Source: Dictyobacter kobayashii (GTDB taxonomy: Bacteria; Chloroflexota; Ktedonobacteria; Ktedonobacterales; Ktedonobacteraceae). From it: a stretch of DNA of 64,000 bases. Position numbers and translations under genes: made by a program. The notes under the pieces were generated by a model. The model was not told the DNA's origin, ran no database searches, and saw nothing but the letters and a program-made list of their open reading frames with translations. The stretch lies in the NCBI RefSeq assembly GCF_003967555.1, contig NZ_BIFS01000002.1, forward strand, positions 2,232,001 through 2,296,000. Direction: 5' to 3'. This document shows positions 34,733 through 45,183 of this stretch, piece after piece (positions within the stretch are counted from its first letter, which is position 1; every line of letters begins with the position of its first letter).

Positions 34733-34760
34733 AACCTGCAAGCAGGTCTGCTTGCAGGTT
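34733..34760 (-). terminator. Terminator of the methyltransferase gene
   Basis: AACCTGCAAGCA pairs with TGCTTGCAGGTT around GGTC. On the minus strand TTTTTT follows. Confidence 0.85.
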
Positions 34761-34792
34761 GGGGTGGGGCTGCTGAAGCCTGGTGGTTGGTG

Positions 34793-35845
34793 TTAGCGTA
34801 GACGGGCGATGACGCCGTTATGAGCTTTGATGCGGCCATGTCTCAGGATATCAAAACCGTTCTCGTAGGCATATAAGCCGAGGTGTTTGACGTCCATTAA
34901 TTCTCGATAAGCGAAGTTCATGATGTCCGCAAATAGCGTATAGAAGATTTTGGATTGCAGTTGTGCGCGTGGGGTGGTCATGATGGCGTATCCTCCTGGT
35001 TTGAGGAAGCGTCTATGCATATCCAGGGCTAAGGGCTTATATTCATCAGGAAAGTGCTCGATCAGACCAATGCTGACTACGATATCAAATTCCTTGCCAT
35101 ATTTAAGATCTCGAATGTCGGATACTTCAAAATCGATATTCATCTCGTCTCGATACCAGACTTTAGGGGCACCGGTGGCTGGATTTTCACCGAGAAAGGG
35201 ATAGGCCTCGGGGAATTCGCCGAAGCGGTTGGTGCGGCAATAATCATCATAATCTACCAGCACTGCATGCCCACCAGGGTACATGGCCATCAATTGCATT
35301 GCTTCGTAGCCATCGGCGGCCCCCAGGAAGAGAACCTCTGGCTTTTCTACGTCCAACCCCTCAAAAAGGGCACGTTTACCACGGGGGTCCCAGATGGCGT
35401 CTTCGACGCGGTGAATCTTATTCCAGATACTGGTATGAATAATATCATCCACGGCTTCGAAGGCTTCATGCAATTGGAGGGTGCTCAGACTTTTCCCTAA
35501 TGAGCCCAGGGCCTCTTTACGTTTGCTCAGGGCATCTTCATCAAAGAGACTCTGAAAAGAGCGGTTAAACATTTCCCAGGAGGTCTGTGGAGGAAGTTGC
35601 TGATCATGCTCTTTTTCCCAGCGTAGCTTTTCTTTCGACCAGCGTTCAACCCGATATGGACGCCCGATTTTTTCCCAGGAGAGCTTACTCCAATCAGAAA
35701 CCGGATTGGCCTCATAAAAGACATCTTTGCTGTGGGTAGGCCTGAGATCCATACGATATGTTGGCAGTAGACGGGTCGTCCCGATATCTTGATCGGTGTA
35801 TGGATGGGTTGGTTGAGATGTATGTGTATGTTGATAAACGTCCAT
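34793..35845 (-). CDS. Class I SAM-dependent methyltransferase
   Basis: 350 aa. A long N-terminal helical part (residues 1-160) precedes a Rossmann-type methyltransferase core: motif I VLFLGAADGYEAMQL near 171, acidic strand VLVDYDDY, DIVVSIGLIEHFPDE and FLKPGGYAIMTTP. The acceptor is unknown. The unusual N-terminal extension has no recognisable domain. The site AAAGGG precedes the ATG. Confidence 0.88.
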   Translation of the reverse strand: MDVYQHTHTSQPTHPYTDQDIGTTRLLPTYRMDLRPTHSKDVFYEANPVSDWSKLSWEKIGRPYRVERWSKEKLRWEKEHDQQLPPQTSWEMFNRSFQSLFDEDALSKRKEALGSLGKSLSTLQLHEAFEAVDDIIHTSIWNKIHRVEDAIWDPRGKRALFEGLDVEKPEVLFLGAADGYEAMQLMAMYPGGHAVLVDYDDYCRTNRFGEFPEAYPFLGENPATGAPKVWYRDEMNIDFEVSDIRDLKYGKEFDIVVSIGLIEHFPDEYKPLALDMHRRFLKPGGYAIMTTPRAQLQSKIFYTLFADIMNFAYRELMDVKHLGLYAYENGFDILRHGRIKAHNGVIARLR

Positions 35846-36175
35846 CGTAAATCCCTTTCAAAAGCGGCTTCGCTGCCTGGACCCTCAAATATATGGTAGC
35901 AATACCAGATCTGCTTGATTGAAGTATGCTCGACTGTCTATCCATTGTCAAGTGGAACGTTTCATATTTCTGAAGCTGAAGAAAATCTACAAAAAAACTA
36001 GCATAACTGGATTTATGTCCATATCACTTTGGTTGTGATGCTTTTCTCCTTTGCTGTGACCCCTTTGTGATTCGCCTGCATTATTATCTGTTTTGTAGAG
36101 AGCAGGTAACGAGTTAAATCGCAAAAGTTATCTTCACTGCTTGAAAATTCATAATTACAGTACAGGAGAGAAGAT
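35846..36175. other. Divergent intergenic region, no gene seen
   Basis: A 330-bp AT-rich gap between the methyltransferase (-) and multicopper oxidase (+) starts. I see promoter-like AT-rich stretches but no long palindrome, RNA gene or convincing open frame. The last 18 bases hold the AGGAGAG ribosome site of the oxidase. Confidence 0.5.
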
Positions 36176-37334
36176 ATGCTAAATGTCCCAGATAAATCAT
36201 CTGCAGATGAAAACACACCAATTTCTTTGGGTGCACAACGTTCTACGATAACTACAAACTCTGCCGTTCCACGGCCCCCGACGCGCAGGCGCCGCCAGGG
36301 CCCTGAATGGATCTTTTTTGGTTGTGTAATGGTGATGGTTGCGTTGTTGAGCTATGGGATTGGCGCCATGATGACCTTGAATCGTAACGATTCCTCCAGT
36401 TCCAGTAGCACCAGCACTTCCAACAGTTCCGGTGCAATGAATATGTCCGATTCCAGCTCTAGTTCATCCGATACCTCCAATGTACCGCTAGCAACGGTAA
36501 AATATGGTGACCAGCCAGCTGCTTATAAAATTGATAGTGATGGCGCCAAACATTTTACTTTGACCGCCGAACAGGTGATGTGGGAGGTGACCGCCGGGCA
36601 TCGTGTGCTGGCCTGGAGTATTAATGGTATGGTTCCCGGACCAAAGATTACCGTTAATGCTGGCGACCATGTACGTGTTACGTTCATCAATCATTTTCCT
36701 ACCGCGACAGCCGTACACTGGCATGGCCTTGAGGTCCCAACCGCTCAGGATGGCGTGCCAGGTCTTGGGCAGAAGCCGATTGAGCCTGGACAGACCTTTA
36801 ACTTTGATTTCATGGTCAACAATCAGGATGTCGGTACTCACTGGTATCATAGCCATTATGATGATATGGAGCAGGAGACCAATGGTTTCTACGGCGCGTT
36901 TATCGTCAATCCACGTCCTGGTAGCCCGCAGCTTATCAAATCCGATGTTGAATACGATCAGTTTATCGGGCCATGGGCGGCTATTATGTGATCAATGGTA
37001 AGGCTTTCCCGGATACGCAGCCGATTGCTGTTAAACATGGTCAGAATGTGCATATACGCTTGATTGGGCCGACTCGAACAGCATCCATCCAATGCATATG
37101 CATGGTGGCTCGTTCCAGATTGTGGCTGAAGATGGGCATATGCTACCGCAGCCAATCACTAAAGATACCGTTCAGGTGGCTCCCGGTGAAACCTATGACC
37201 TGGTATTCAATGCCTGGGCTCCTCCGGGTAGTGTCTATCCCTTCCATTGCCACATCCTGGCCCACCTGATGAATCCGGGACAGACAGGAGAGGAAATGGG
37301 TGGCTTGATCACACTGATCGAGTATGCCAAGTAA
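36176..37334 (+). CDS. Membrane-anchored multicopper oxidase, two frameshifts
   Basis: Residues about 43-62 form an N-terminal membrane anchor, then a Ser-rich linker with MNMSDSS. Copper-binding motifs are complete once the frame is repaired: HWHGLEVPTAQDG, GTHWYHSHYDD, HPMHMHGGSF and FHCHILAHL. The protein is a two-domain-type oxidase acting outside the membrane. Frame breaks occur at GGGCC 36968-36972 and again at GGGCC 37066-37070. One extra G at each gives IGAMGGYYVINGKAF and IGADSNSIHPMHMH. As written, translation stops at 36991. The site AGGAGAG precedes the ATG. Confidence 0.88.
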
Positions 37335-37403
37335 GATACATACTCCATAGTGGAGAGCTGAGTAACGTTAAGACAATACAGCTTGCTTCTCTCCTTTCTG
37401 GCG

Positions 37404-37446
37404 ACAAGGAAGAGGTTCACCCAATAAGGGTGGGTCTCTTCCTTGT
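37404..37446 (+). terminator. Terminator after the multicopper oxidase
   Basis: ACAAGGAAGAG pairs with CTCTTCCTTGT, with an inner CACCC/GGGTG stem, then TTTTT. Confidence 0.85.
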
Positions 37447-37541
37447 TTTTGTTTATTGCTGTCTATATATCAGGTAGGAGACATGGTAGAATAAAGTCGC
37501 TTCTTGCCGTATCGATGCTATGGAATAATGAGAAATAGTAA

Positions 37542-37844
37542 TTGTCTGTGAATTCTTCGTTGTATTATGTATATATTGTGCGTTGTGGTGATGGCACTCT
37601 TTATACCGGCTATACCACTAATATTGCGCGTCGCCTGGCTATGCACAATGCGGGCAAGGGAGCGCGCTATACACGTGCCCGTTTGCCTGTTGTCCTGGTG
37701 GCTAACTGGGAGTTCGCGTCTAAAAGTGAGGCGCTGCGTATTGAATATGCCTTGAAACGCTGGCCGCGCGTCCAAAAGTTGCGCCTGATTGAGAATCCCA
37801 CCCTTATTACTCTGTTGATCAGTCCGCAGCCAGAGATCGAGTGA
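37542..37844 (+). CDS. GIY-YIG nuclease-fold protein (YhbQ/UPF0213 type)
   Basis: About 98-100 aa. YYVYIVRCGDGTLYTGYTTN is the GIY-YIG strand pair; R31 in ARRLAMHN and the Lys/Tyr set in GKGARYTRARLP follow the single-domain family. The start is TTG 37542 or GTG 37548, with no strong ribosome site. The role of this family in DNA repair or processing is not settled. Confidence 0.88.
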   Translation: MSVNSSLYYVYIVRCGDGTLYTGYTTNIARRLAMHNAGKGARYTRARLPVVLVANWEFASKSEALRIEYALKRWPRVQKLRLIENPTLITLLISPQPEIE

Positions 37845-37965
37845 CCCTGCTAGGAATTTCTTCCTTTTCCCTTTGCTTTATCTGCTAATACCTCTATAGT
37901 AGATTTGGTGTTTCTATATATGCCAATTAAAGAGACAATGGATGGGAATAGGAGAAGCCTTCTGC

Positions 37966-39240
37966 ATGGAATCGTCGGATAGCAAAATTTCTATTGATAT
38001 GGCGGCGGATGCGCCGCAAACCAATACGTTACCGCCTACAGTTGTACCTGAGACGCCGAGGAGCGAGATAGTGATTCTGGAGGCCTGGTGGCGGAAATGG
38101 TGGCATGCGTCTCTGCAGACGTTGCCGATGTATATTGCTCTGCATATTGTTTTTGGACTGACCAGTTGCTTTGCTGTCCTGTTTACGCAGCCAGATTTTA
38201 CCCGTAAAGGGGTTCCCTTGTATATGGCCTGGCAATCCTGGTTTCGCTGGGACGCGACCCACTTTCGTACTATCGCGACCAGTGGTTATGATTGGCCATG
38301 GCGTACGGCTTTTTTTCCCTTCTATCCTCTTTGTGTGAAGGCCTTGATGGTGCTGACCCATTCTTCTGCTCTACGTGGTGAACTGGTGGTATCGAATCTG
38401 GCCTGTTTTGTACTCTTTGTGGTATTTTACCAGCTGGTCTGCGAGGACTTCGATGAGGAGCGGGCGCGGCGCGCGATGCTTTATCTCTGGCTCTTCCCTA
38501 CCTCTTTTTTTCTGGTGGCACCTTATAATGAGTCGCTCTTTATTTGTTTTTCCCTGCTGTGTTTTTATCAGCTACGACACGGCAACTGGTGGCTGGCCGG
38601 TCTGTTTGGCTTCTTTGCCAGCCTGACGCGCTCTACAGGCCTTTTCCTCGTGCTTCCTTTCTGTTATGAGTATCTGCGCCAGCGTAAATTTTCCTTTGGA
38701 TCGATTCGTGTGGATGTAGTGAGTATGATCCTGGTCCCGGCCGGTATTGGCGTGTTTGCGCTCTACTGTTACTATCGCTTTGGCGACCTGCTGGCGTTTT
38801 CACATGCCCAGGCTACGTGGGCTCATCATCTGCATGGACCCTGGCATGGCTTGATTGGCTCGATCAAGGCGATTATCATCAGCGATGGTATTTTAAGCTT
38901 CCAGTCGCAACGCAACTTGCTGGATCTGGTGCCTTCGTTGTTTATCTTGACGATGATTATTTTGAGCATGGTTGGACCCTGGCGTTTGCCGCGCACACAC
39001 TGGTCCTATTGTCTGTATGCGGGTGCTGTGTATATCTTTTTACAGCTCTTTCCGGTTGGTGGCACAGGCCTGTTCCCGCTACAATCTCAGGCGCGCTATA
39101 TGTTGGAGCTATTTCCGGCTTTTATTCTACTGGCGACTCTTGGTAAATATAAGCTCTTCAATCTCTATTATCCTTTGATTGCTGCCAGTATGCTGTTCTT
39201 CCTGTTGACCCAGTATCTAACGGGCCACTGGGTTCTCTAA
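37966..39240 (+). CDS. PIG-V-like mannosyltransferase family membrane protein
   Basis: About 424 aa with eight or more hydrophobic segments. The early loop FRWDATHFRTIATSGY and then AFFPFYP match the conserved region of PIG-V-type (GT76) glycosyltransferases, which use polyprenyl-phosphate mannose. Likely transfers a sugar to a lipid or glycan at the membrane. The ATG at 37966 follows AGGAGAAG at 9 bases; an upstream ATG at 37942 is less likely. Confidence 0.82.
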   Translation: MESSDSKISIDMAADAPQTNTLPPTVVPETPRSEIVILEAWWRKWWHASLQTLPMYIALHIVFGLTSCFAVLFTQPDFTRKGVPLYMAWQSWFRWDATHFRTIATSGYDWPWRTAFFPFYPLCVKALMVLTHSSALRGELVVSNLACFVLFVVFYQLVCEDFDEERARRAMLYLWLFPTSFFLVAPYNESLFICFSLLCFYQLRHGNWWLAGLFGFFASLTRSTGLFLVLPFCYEYLRQRKFSFGSIRVDVVSMILVPAGIGVFALYCYYRFGDLLAFSHAQATWAHHLHGPWHGLIGSIKAIIISDGILSFQSQRNLLDLVPSLFILTMIILSMVGPWRLPRTHWSYCLYAGAVYIFLQLFPVGGTGLFPLQSQARYMLELFPAFILLATLGKYKLFNLYYPLIAASMLFFLLTQYLTGHWVL

Positions 39241-39345
39241 GCAGGCGGGCGCATTTTTTTGCTACTACGGGGAATTCGTGGGTACAATAGTAGAGTGTGA
39301 AGCATGCATGACCAGGTTGTTACTATGGAAGGAAAGGTTGGATCA

Positions 39346-40559
39346 ATGCAACTCCCGTCTTTTGTCAAGGATTTCACGCTTCCTCCGTTAGTGTGGCACC
39401 AGCAGATGCGTGAGTGGGGCGCGACTATGCGTGCAACTCAGCCCGTCTGGTTTGATGAGCTCAATGATAACTGGCGCATCTTTCGTTATGCTGACCATCT
39501 GCGTGTGCAGAATGATTACGCTACGTTTTCTTCGGCGCCAGCCCCTGATGAGGATGGGGGGCGTCTAATAGTATCATTGCCATGGACCCGCCGCGCCATC
39601 GGCAACTGCGTTCCCTGGTCACTCAGGCTTTTTCGGCCCGCACCATTGCTCAATTGGCACCACGCATCGAGGAGATCGCGAGTGAGTTGTTGCAGCCTGC
39701 ATTGGCGCAAGGACGTTTGGATGTGGTTACGCAACTGGCGATTCCGCTACCAATTTTTGTGATTGCCGATATGCTGGGTTTCCCACGCGATAACTGGCAG
39801 GCGATCAAGCAGTGGACGGACTCAATGTTGTCTGATGCTTCGCTTGGTGAGGATGATGGACCCGAAGATGTGGAAATGGCGTTGACCCAGGCTCAAGTGA
39901 TCGGTATGTATGAAATTATGGCGCGTACCATCGATGAGCGGCGTCGACATCCACGGCAAGATATTTTGAGCTTGCTCCTGGCTGCCGAAGTGGATGGTAG
40001 GCATCTGAGTGACGATGAGCTTTATGCTTTCTTTATCACTTTGTTGGTGGCAGGCAATATTACAACCACCCAGTTGATTGGAAATGCTATCCTCTGCTTT
40101 GACCAATATCCTGCGGCCTGGGAACAACTGCGCCAGGACCCATCGCTGGTGCCGGGCGCGATCGAGGAGGTTCTGCGTTGTCTACCTCCTAATCGTGGTA
40201 CTGGCGGTGATCGTTCGATCATTGGTGGGCGTATGGCCACCAGCGATGTACAACTGGGTGATCAATTGATTCGCAAAGGGCAGGTTGTGCGCGTTACAAC
40301 TATCTCGGCCAATTTTGATGAGGCTCAGTTTCCTGATCCTTTGCGCTTTGATATCCTGCGTAACCCCAATCGTCACCTTTCTTTTGGCCATGGCATTCAT
40401 TTCTGTCTGGGCGCGCCCCTGGCTCGTCTGGAGGCTAAGGTTGTTCTTGAAACCATGTTGCGCCTGATGCCTGACTGGCAGCGTGCAACGGATGTACCAT
40501 TAAAACAAATTCGCAATAACATTGTCTTTGGAGTGCAAAGCCTGCCGATTATTGTTTGA
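39346..40559 (+). CDS. Cytochrome P450, frameshifted
   Basis: Second P450 of the window. Motifs: helix I LVAGNITTTQLIGN (Ile replaces the usual acidic residue before Thr), ExxR EEVLRC, and heme loop FGHGIHFCLGAPLARLEAK with the Cys ligand. A run of six G (39556-39561) breaks the frame. One extra G reads through DEDGGASNSIIAMDPPRHR, the canonical segment before helix C. The start is chosen at 39346 (GGAAAGG site); ATG at 39304 or 39325 is possible. Confidence 0.88.
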
Positions 40560-40579
40560 TCGTTGACAGGCGGCAGATA

Positions 40580-40618
40580 GGCTCTACATATTGTTCATCT
40601 TAAACAGTATGTAGAGCC
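40580..40618 (+). terminator. Terminator after the second P450
   Basis: GGCTCTACATA pairs with TATGTAGAGCC around a 17-base loop. It is 20 bp after the stop codon, with only a weak T tail. Confidence 0.65.
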
Positions 40619-40650
40619 TTATCCATCATGATTAGATAAAGGTGATTACA

Positions 40651-41865
40651 TTGTCTTTTAGCTTTCTATCCCATCTGGAATGTCCTCGTTGTCACACACA
40701 GTATGATGCGGATACACAGGCCCATTTCTGTACCTGTGGTTCACCATTACTGGCACGCTATGACCTGGCTGCGGCCAGAGAGCAATTTAGTAAAGAGATG
40801 CTGCAACAGCGTGAACCCTCTCTCTGGCGTTATCATGAGCTGTTGCCGGTACGTTCGCCTGAGCATGTCGTGACCCTTGGTGAAGGGATGACCCCGTTGC
40901 TGCCTCTGGACCGCCTTGGCAAGAAACTGGATCTGAACCATCTATATGTCAAGGATGAAGGGGTGATCCCAACTGGCTCATTTAAGGCACGTGGCGCGGC
41001 GGTCGGGGTGTCGCGAGCCAAAGAACTTGGGGTGCAGGTACTGGCGATGCCAACCAATGGCAATGCCGGTGGAGCCTGGGCCACCTATTCTGCCCGCGCT
41101 GGACTCGATGCGTATGTGGTGATGCCTGAGGGTGCGCCATTGATTACCCGTAATGAATGCGCGATCAGCGGTGCCCATCTTTTCCTGGTGAATGGCCTGA
41201 TCAGTGATGCCGGAGCTATCGTGGGGCGTGCCGTTAAGACCCATGGCTGGTATGATGCTTCCACGCTCAAAGAGCCGTATCGGATTGAAGGCAAAAAGAC
41301 AATGGGCTATGAACTGGCCGAACAATTCCAGTGGAATGTGCCGGATGTTATCCTGTATCCAACTGGTGGTGGCGTTGGTATTATCGGTATCTACAAGGCG
41401 CTGCGTGAATTGCAGGAAATGGGCTGGATCGGTGAGCGGCTGCCACGCCTGGTTGCGGTCCAGGCAACGGGCTGCGCCCCGATCGTCAAAGCCTGGCAGG
41501 AAGGGCAGGACGTTTCCGAACTCTGGAAAGGTTCCAGCACGATTGCCTTTGGCATCAATGTACCAAAGGCCCTGGGTGATTTCCTGGTTCTGGACGCTGT
41601 ACGCAGCACCAATGGCTATGCTTTGGCCGTTGACGATGATGAGCTACTCCATGCCCAGGCTGAGCTGGCCAGCAACGAGGGACTCTTTGTCTGTCCTGAG
41701 GGGGCCGCTACGCTGGTTGCCGCACACAAATTACGCGAGCAGGGCTGGATTAAGGCCGATGAGCGTGTCGTCCTTCTCAACACGGGCAGCGGCATCAAAT
41801 ATCCCAACACCGTTCAGGTCTCAGTCCCCTTGCTGCAGCCTCAGGATGAACTGCCCGTGGCTTGA
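40651..41865 (+). CDS. thrC: Threonine synthase
   Basis: PLP enzyme that converts O-phospho-L-homoserine to L-threonine. An N-terminal zinc-ribbon-like part (CPRCHTQYD...CTCG) is typical of the archaeal/plant-like class. The PLP lysine is K112 in GSFKARGAAVG, and the glycine loop is PTGGGVGIIG. Length of about 404 aa is normal. TTG at 40651 is preferred because AAAGGTG serves as its ribosome site; GTG at 40642 is an alternative. Other fold-type-II PLP lyases are less likely. Confidence 0.9.
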   Translation: MSFSFLSHLECPRCHTQYDADTQAHFCTCGSPLLARYDLAAAREQFSKEMLQQREPSLWRYHELLPVRSPEHVVTLGEGMTPLLPLDRLGKKLDLNHLYVKDEGVIPTGSFKARGAAVGVSRAKELGVQVLAMPTNGNAGGAWATYSARAGLDAYVVMPEGAPLITRNECAISGAHLFLVNGLISDAGAIVGRAVKTHGWYDASTLKEPYRIEGKKTMGYELAEQFQWNVPDVILYPTGGGVGIIGIYKALRELQEMGWIGERLPRLVAVQATGCAPIVKAWQEGQDVSELWKGSSTIAFGINVPKALGDFLVLDAVRSTNGYALAVDDDELLHAQAELASNEGLFVCPEGAATLVAAHKLREQGWIKADERVVLLNTGSGIKYPNTVQVSVPLLQPQDELPVA

Positions 41866-41885
41866 TACATCTTTCTGCTAGCTAT

Positions 41886-42736
41886 CTATCTTCTTGCTGA
41901 CCGGATGGTCTGGCCATACTTTTCTGTACGGCCAAGTACAGCTTGTGAGAGGCTGGCCGTTTGTGCTGGCAAGAGGATAGCGATGGCCAGTAGCGCTAAT
42001 GAGATAAAGAGTAAGATGCCTGTGATATTGCTTAGCGAGGGCAGGAAGATGAAGGCCTGGCTGATCAGGTTGAGGCCCGCGCAGATGATGAGTATGTAGC
42101 TGATGAGGCGTGGGAACGTTCTGGTTTGCAACAGCGCCAGCCCGAATAGTATACAGCCAAAGGTGAGCGGACCACCCGTAAAGAAGAAGTGTCCCCAATG
42201 CGTGATGGTGGCAAAGGGGGGAGATGGAATTGAGCCAGGGCTTTGTTGACAATGTCCATGCCGCTGAGCTGCGGAACCTGAACTGAGGGGATATCCGAGC
42301 CGCTGGTACTCTGTCCAAATAATCCCGAAATGCCATTTTTGATGGTGTTTAGTCCGTTGGAGGTCGTGTTGGTCACGTTTTGTGCGGTGTTCCCTGCGGT
42401 ATTGATGGCTGTTGTAATACTTTGCGCCATACCTAAGAGCATCGGCACTAATATTGCATTTACGGCGATGACCCCAATTATAAACACCAATCCCCCAATA
42501 AAGAGTAGCCCGGAAGCAAGCATCCCTAGCAGGTTGATATCATCCGATAGCTGCGCATACATATTGAAGCCATAGATAAAAATGAGGGTCCCCAATGCCA
42601 CCAGGATCATTGGAAGAAACCAGCCGCCCTGCGTCGGATCGTTATTTCCGAGATTTAGTGCCTCACCAGCTAGTGCTAGCAGGCTTCCTAGCAGTAATAA
42701 GATTGCTCCGATGCGCAATTTCACTTGACGTAACAT
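41886..42736 (-). CDS. Multi-pass membrane protein of unknown function, frameshifted
   Basis: N-terminal half has four hydrophobic segments (from LRIGAILLLLGSLLALAGEA). A Thr/Asn-rich loop is in the middle (TAGNTAQNVTNTTSNG), and after the break the frame continues with two to three more segments (FTFGCILFGLALLQ-like, LISYILIICAGLNL, ILLFISLALLAIAILLP). The break is at six C on the coding strand (42216-42221). One extra C gives HLPPFATITHWGHFFFTGG. The site GAGGGG precedes the ATG. No family is recognised. Confidence 0.75.
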
Positions 42737-43027
42737 GTTATGCCCCTCTGTGTAGAGTCATTGCATCTACTCGTTTGCTTGATCAATAACGCAAAAGCTG
42801 TTCTGTCAGCAATTATCTAACGTTGATAATACATGGTTTTTGGGCATCAGGTAATATTTTGTGGATTTTATGACTTCTTTCTGCATGCTTGTGGAAGTAC
42901 AAAGACCAGTGAAGCTATATTTCACATGTTTGAACGGGACATCTGCTGATATGGTGAAGCTCTCTATCATAGTGATTGGTGATTTTTTTATGGTAAACTT
43001 CTTTTTATGATGCAGCAGGCATTGAGC

Positions 43028-43053
43028 AGGAGTAGTTGGTTGCGACTACTCCT
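43028..43053 (+). terminator. Terminator-like hairpin before the Gfo/Idh gene
   Basis: AGGAGTAGT pairs with ACTACTCCT around TGGTTGCG, then TTATTTC. It lies 49 bp before the start at 43102, so it may attenuate it. The rest of the 365-bp gap 42737-43101 shows no gene. Confidence 0.6.
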
Positions 43054-43101
43054 TTATTTCACCTCTTGAATTATGAGTGTAGAAGGATATGGAGGTCTTT
43101 T

Positions 43102-44136
43102 ATGGTACGTATTATTCTGGTTGGCCTGGGTGGATGTGGACGTCACTGGGTCAAAAATATCTATCCACAACAGCAAGAGGCACAACTGGTAGCTTATGTT
43201 GATGCAAGCCCGGAGTCGTTACTGCGGGCGCGCCAGGACCTGGCCCTTCCGGAGGAGCTTTGTTTTGGTTCTCTGGAGCAGGCCCTGGAACAGGTAGGTT
43301 GCGATGCGGTACAGATAGCGACTACGCTGCCAACGCATATTCCGCTGGCGCTTACCGCGTTGCGCGCTGGTAAGCATGTGTTGCTGGAGAAGCCATTTGC
43401 CCCTACCCTGGAGGAGGCGCGTGAGGCCATCGCGGTGGCTGAGCAGCAGGGGAAATTGTTAATGATCAATCAAAACTATCGCTATTCTGCTGCCGTCTAT
43501 CAGGTCAAACAACTGATTCAGGACGCGTATTTTGGTCCGGTGGGTACCGTGGCGGTTGATTTCAGGCGCTATGCCAATGCCGCTCCCCGGGGCAGTAATC
43601 GCCATTATGAGCTCTGGCAGCCCCTGCTGGTTGATATGGCGATTCACCATTTTGACCTGATGCGTTTTATCCTGGATCAAGAGCCACAATCTATTTCCTG
43701 TCAAACCTGGAATCCTCCGTATAGTAATTTTGTGGAGCCTCCGGCTGGTAGTGCGCTCATTCAGTTTGATGGTGGCGCAGTCGTCAGTTATCGTGGCAGC
43801 TGGGTCAGCACGGCACCTGAGACTACCTGGAGCGGTGATTGGCGTCTGGAGTGTCTTGAGGGTGTGATTTCCTGGCGCAGTCGTGGATATGATCAGGCTG
43901 ATGAGGTGATTATTCAGCCGCGTGGTAAGAAACCATTGGCGCTCAAGGTTGATGCTCTGGCCTTTGAGGATTGGGGTGGCAGTTTGCAGGCCTTTGTCCA
44001 GGCTTTACAGACCGGTACAGAGCCGGCCTGTGCCGCACGGCATAATATCCATACCCTGGCCTTTATGCTGGCTGCGGTTGAGTCTTCGACCAGCGGGAAG
44101 GTGGTTCAAGTTCAAGCCGGGCCGGAAACGATGTAG
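43102..44136 (+). CDS. Gfo/Idh/MocA-family oxidoreductase
   Basis: 344 aa NAD(P)-dependent sugar or inositol dehydrogenase type. Rossmann start VRIILVGLGGCGRHW, the conserved lysine motif LLEKPFAPTLEEA, and the His in DMAIHHFDLMRF fit the family. The substrate is unknown; it converges on a PfkB sugar kinase, hinting at carbohydrate use. The ATG at 43102 has GGAGG at 7 bases; the frame is open from 43036. Confidence 0.92.
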   Translation: MVRIILVGLGGCGRHWVKNIYPQQQEAQLVAYVDASPESLLRARQDLALPEELCFGSLEQALEQVGCDAVQIATTLPTHIPLALTALRAGKHVLLEKPFAPTLEEAREAIAVAEQQGKLLMINQNYRYSAAVYQVKQLIQDAYFGPVGTVAVDFRRYANAAPRGSNRHYELWQPLLVDMAIHHFDLMRFILDQEPQSISCQTWNPPYSNFVEPPAGSALIQFDGGAVVSYRGSWVSTAPETTWSGDWRLECLEGVISWRSRGYDQADEVIIQPRGKKPLALKVDALAFEDWGGSLQAFVQALQTGTEPACAARHNIHTLAFMLAAVESSTSGKVVQVQAGPETM

Positions 44137-44217
44137 TTGTGGCTTAGCACGCGCTTGTTTTTGTCTCGATGGAGAGAGCGAGCTACTATTCTCGTTCTCT
44201 CCAATTATTGTATTTGC

Positions 44218-45183
44218 TTATTGAGCGCTATGCTGGGCCAGGAATTGCTCTACCTCTGAACGAGCTGGAGGGTCCGCGCCCTCGCGTAGACAGTTGAGGG
44301 CGGCGGCGGCGGCGGCGAAGCGCAGCATGTTATGTTGTTCTTCGTCACTGATGCCAGCCAGGGCCTCGTGGGTGAGGATCTGTTGGTCGGCCAGGTAGGT
44401 CAGCAGGCCGGCGCAAAAGGTATCGCCGGCACCAATGGTATCGGTTACATCGACCTTAAAGCCTGGTAGCTGAAGCGGTATCCCACCTTTGCGCATGGCG
44501 ATGGCCCCTTCGGCTCCGCGCGTGATCACAACCAGGGCCGGAACCTGCCGGGCAAGCTGCTGGAGGGCGGTTTCAATTGATAGGTTGGGCGTTAGCCAGG
44601 CCAGGTCTGCATCACTCAGTTTGAGAAGGTCCGTAAGGCCAATTAGTTTCTGCAGCAGGGCACGGTAGCCTGCTTCGTCATTGACCAGCGAGGGTCGTAT
44701 ATTGGGGTCCAGTGAAAGCAGTGCCTGTCCTTTCATGCGCTCAAAGGTCTTGAGGACCGTTTCGGGGGTGGTGCCACGTAGCAAGCTGACCGATCCGATC
44801 TGCAGGATCGCGGTATCCGTAAATAATGTGTCTGGCACGTCGTCCGGCGTCATCAGGGCATCGGCGGTCCCTTCGCCATAAAAATCAAAGGTGGCCTGTC
44901 CTGCCTCCATGGCCACAAATGCTAGCGTGCTGTGTGCCTCGGCGGTCGTCAGATAGCGCGTATCGATATTGTTTTGTTCGATATAGGCCCGCAAGCGGCG
45001 CCCAAAATAATCATTCCCGATCTTGCTGGCAAAGGCGCTGGGCTGACCCAGGCGTGCTACTCCGACCGCGATATTTAAAGGTGAGCCAGCTGGATAGGCT
45101 CTGAACTCATCATTCGGACCTTTCCTGGGAAGTGGTAATAAATCGATCAGACATTCGCCCATACACGTGATGAATCTTCTCAT
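44218..45183 (-). CDS. PfkB-family carbohydrate kinase (fructokinase-like)
   Basis: 321 aa ribokinase-fold enzyme. GSPLNIAVGVARLG is the substrate-side motif, and TIGAGDTFCAGLLTYL near residue 250 carries the catalytic Asp and anion hole. ATP-dependent phosphorylation of a sugar, fructose most likely by resemblance. The ATG at 45183 follows AAGGA. The 3' end of the upstream serine hydrolase frame overlaps the start by 73 bases as sequenced. Confidence 0.92.
   Translation of the reverse strand: MRRFITCMGECLIDLLPLPRKGPNDEFRAYPAGSPLNIAVGVARLGQPSAFASKIGNDYFGRRLRAYIEQNNIDTRYLTTAEAHSTLAFVAMEAGQATFDFYGEGTADALMTPDDVPDTLFTDTAILQIGSVSLLRGTTPETVLKTFERMKGQALLSLDPNIRPSLVNDEAGYRALLQKLIGLTDLLKLSDADLAWLTPNLSIETALQQLARQVPALVVITRGAEGAIAMRKGGIPLQLPGFKVDVTDTIGAGDTFCAGLLTYLADQQILTHEALAGISDEEQHNMLRFAAAAAALNCLREGADPPARSEVEQFLAQHSAQ

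Noticed and set aside
34364..34776. Frames of 88 and 125 codons
   Set aside because: Located over the MITE-like repeat and a terminator; no ribosome site or recognisable protein.
36176..37334. Reading the multicopper oxidase as three separate short genes
   Set aside because: Copper motifs are distributed over the three pieces in the usual order, and two single-base additions restore one protein.
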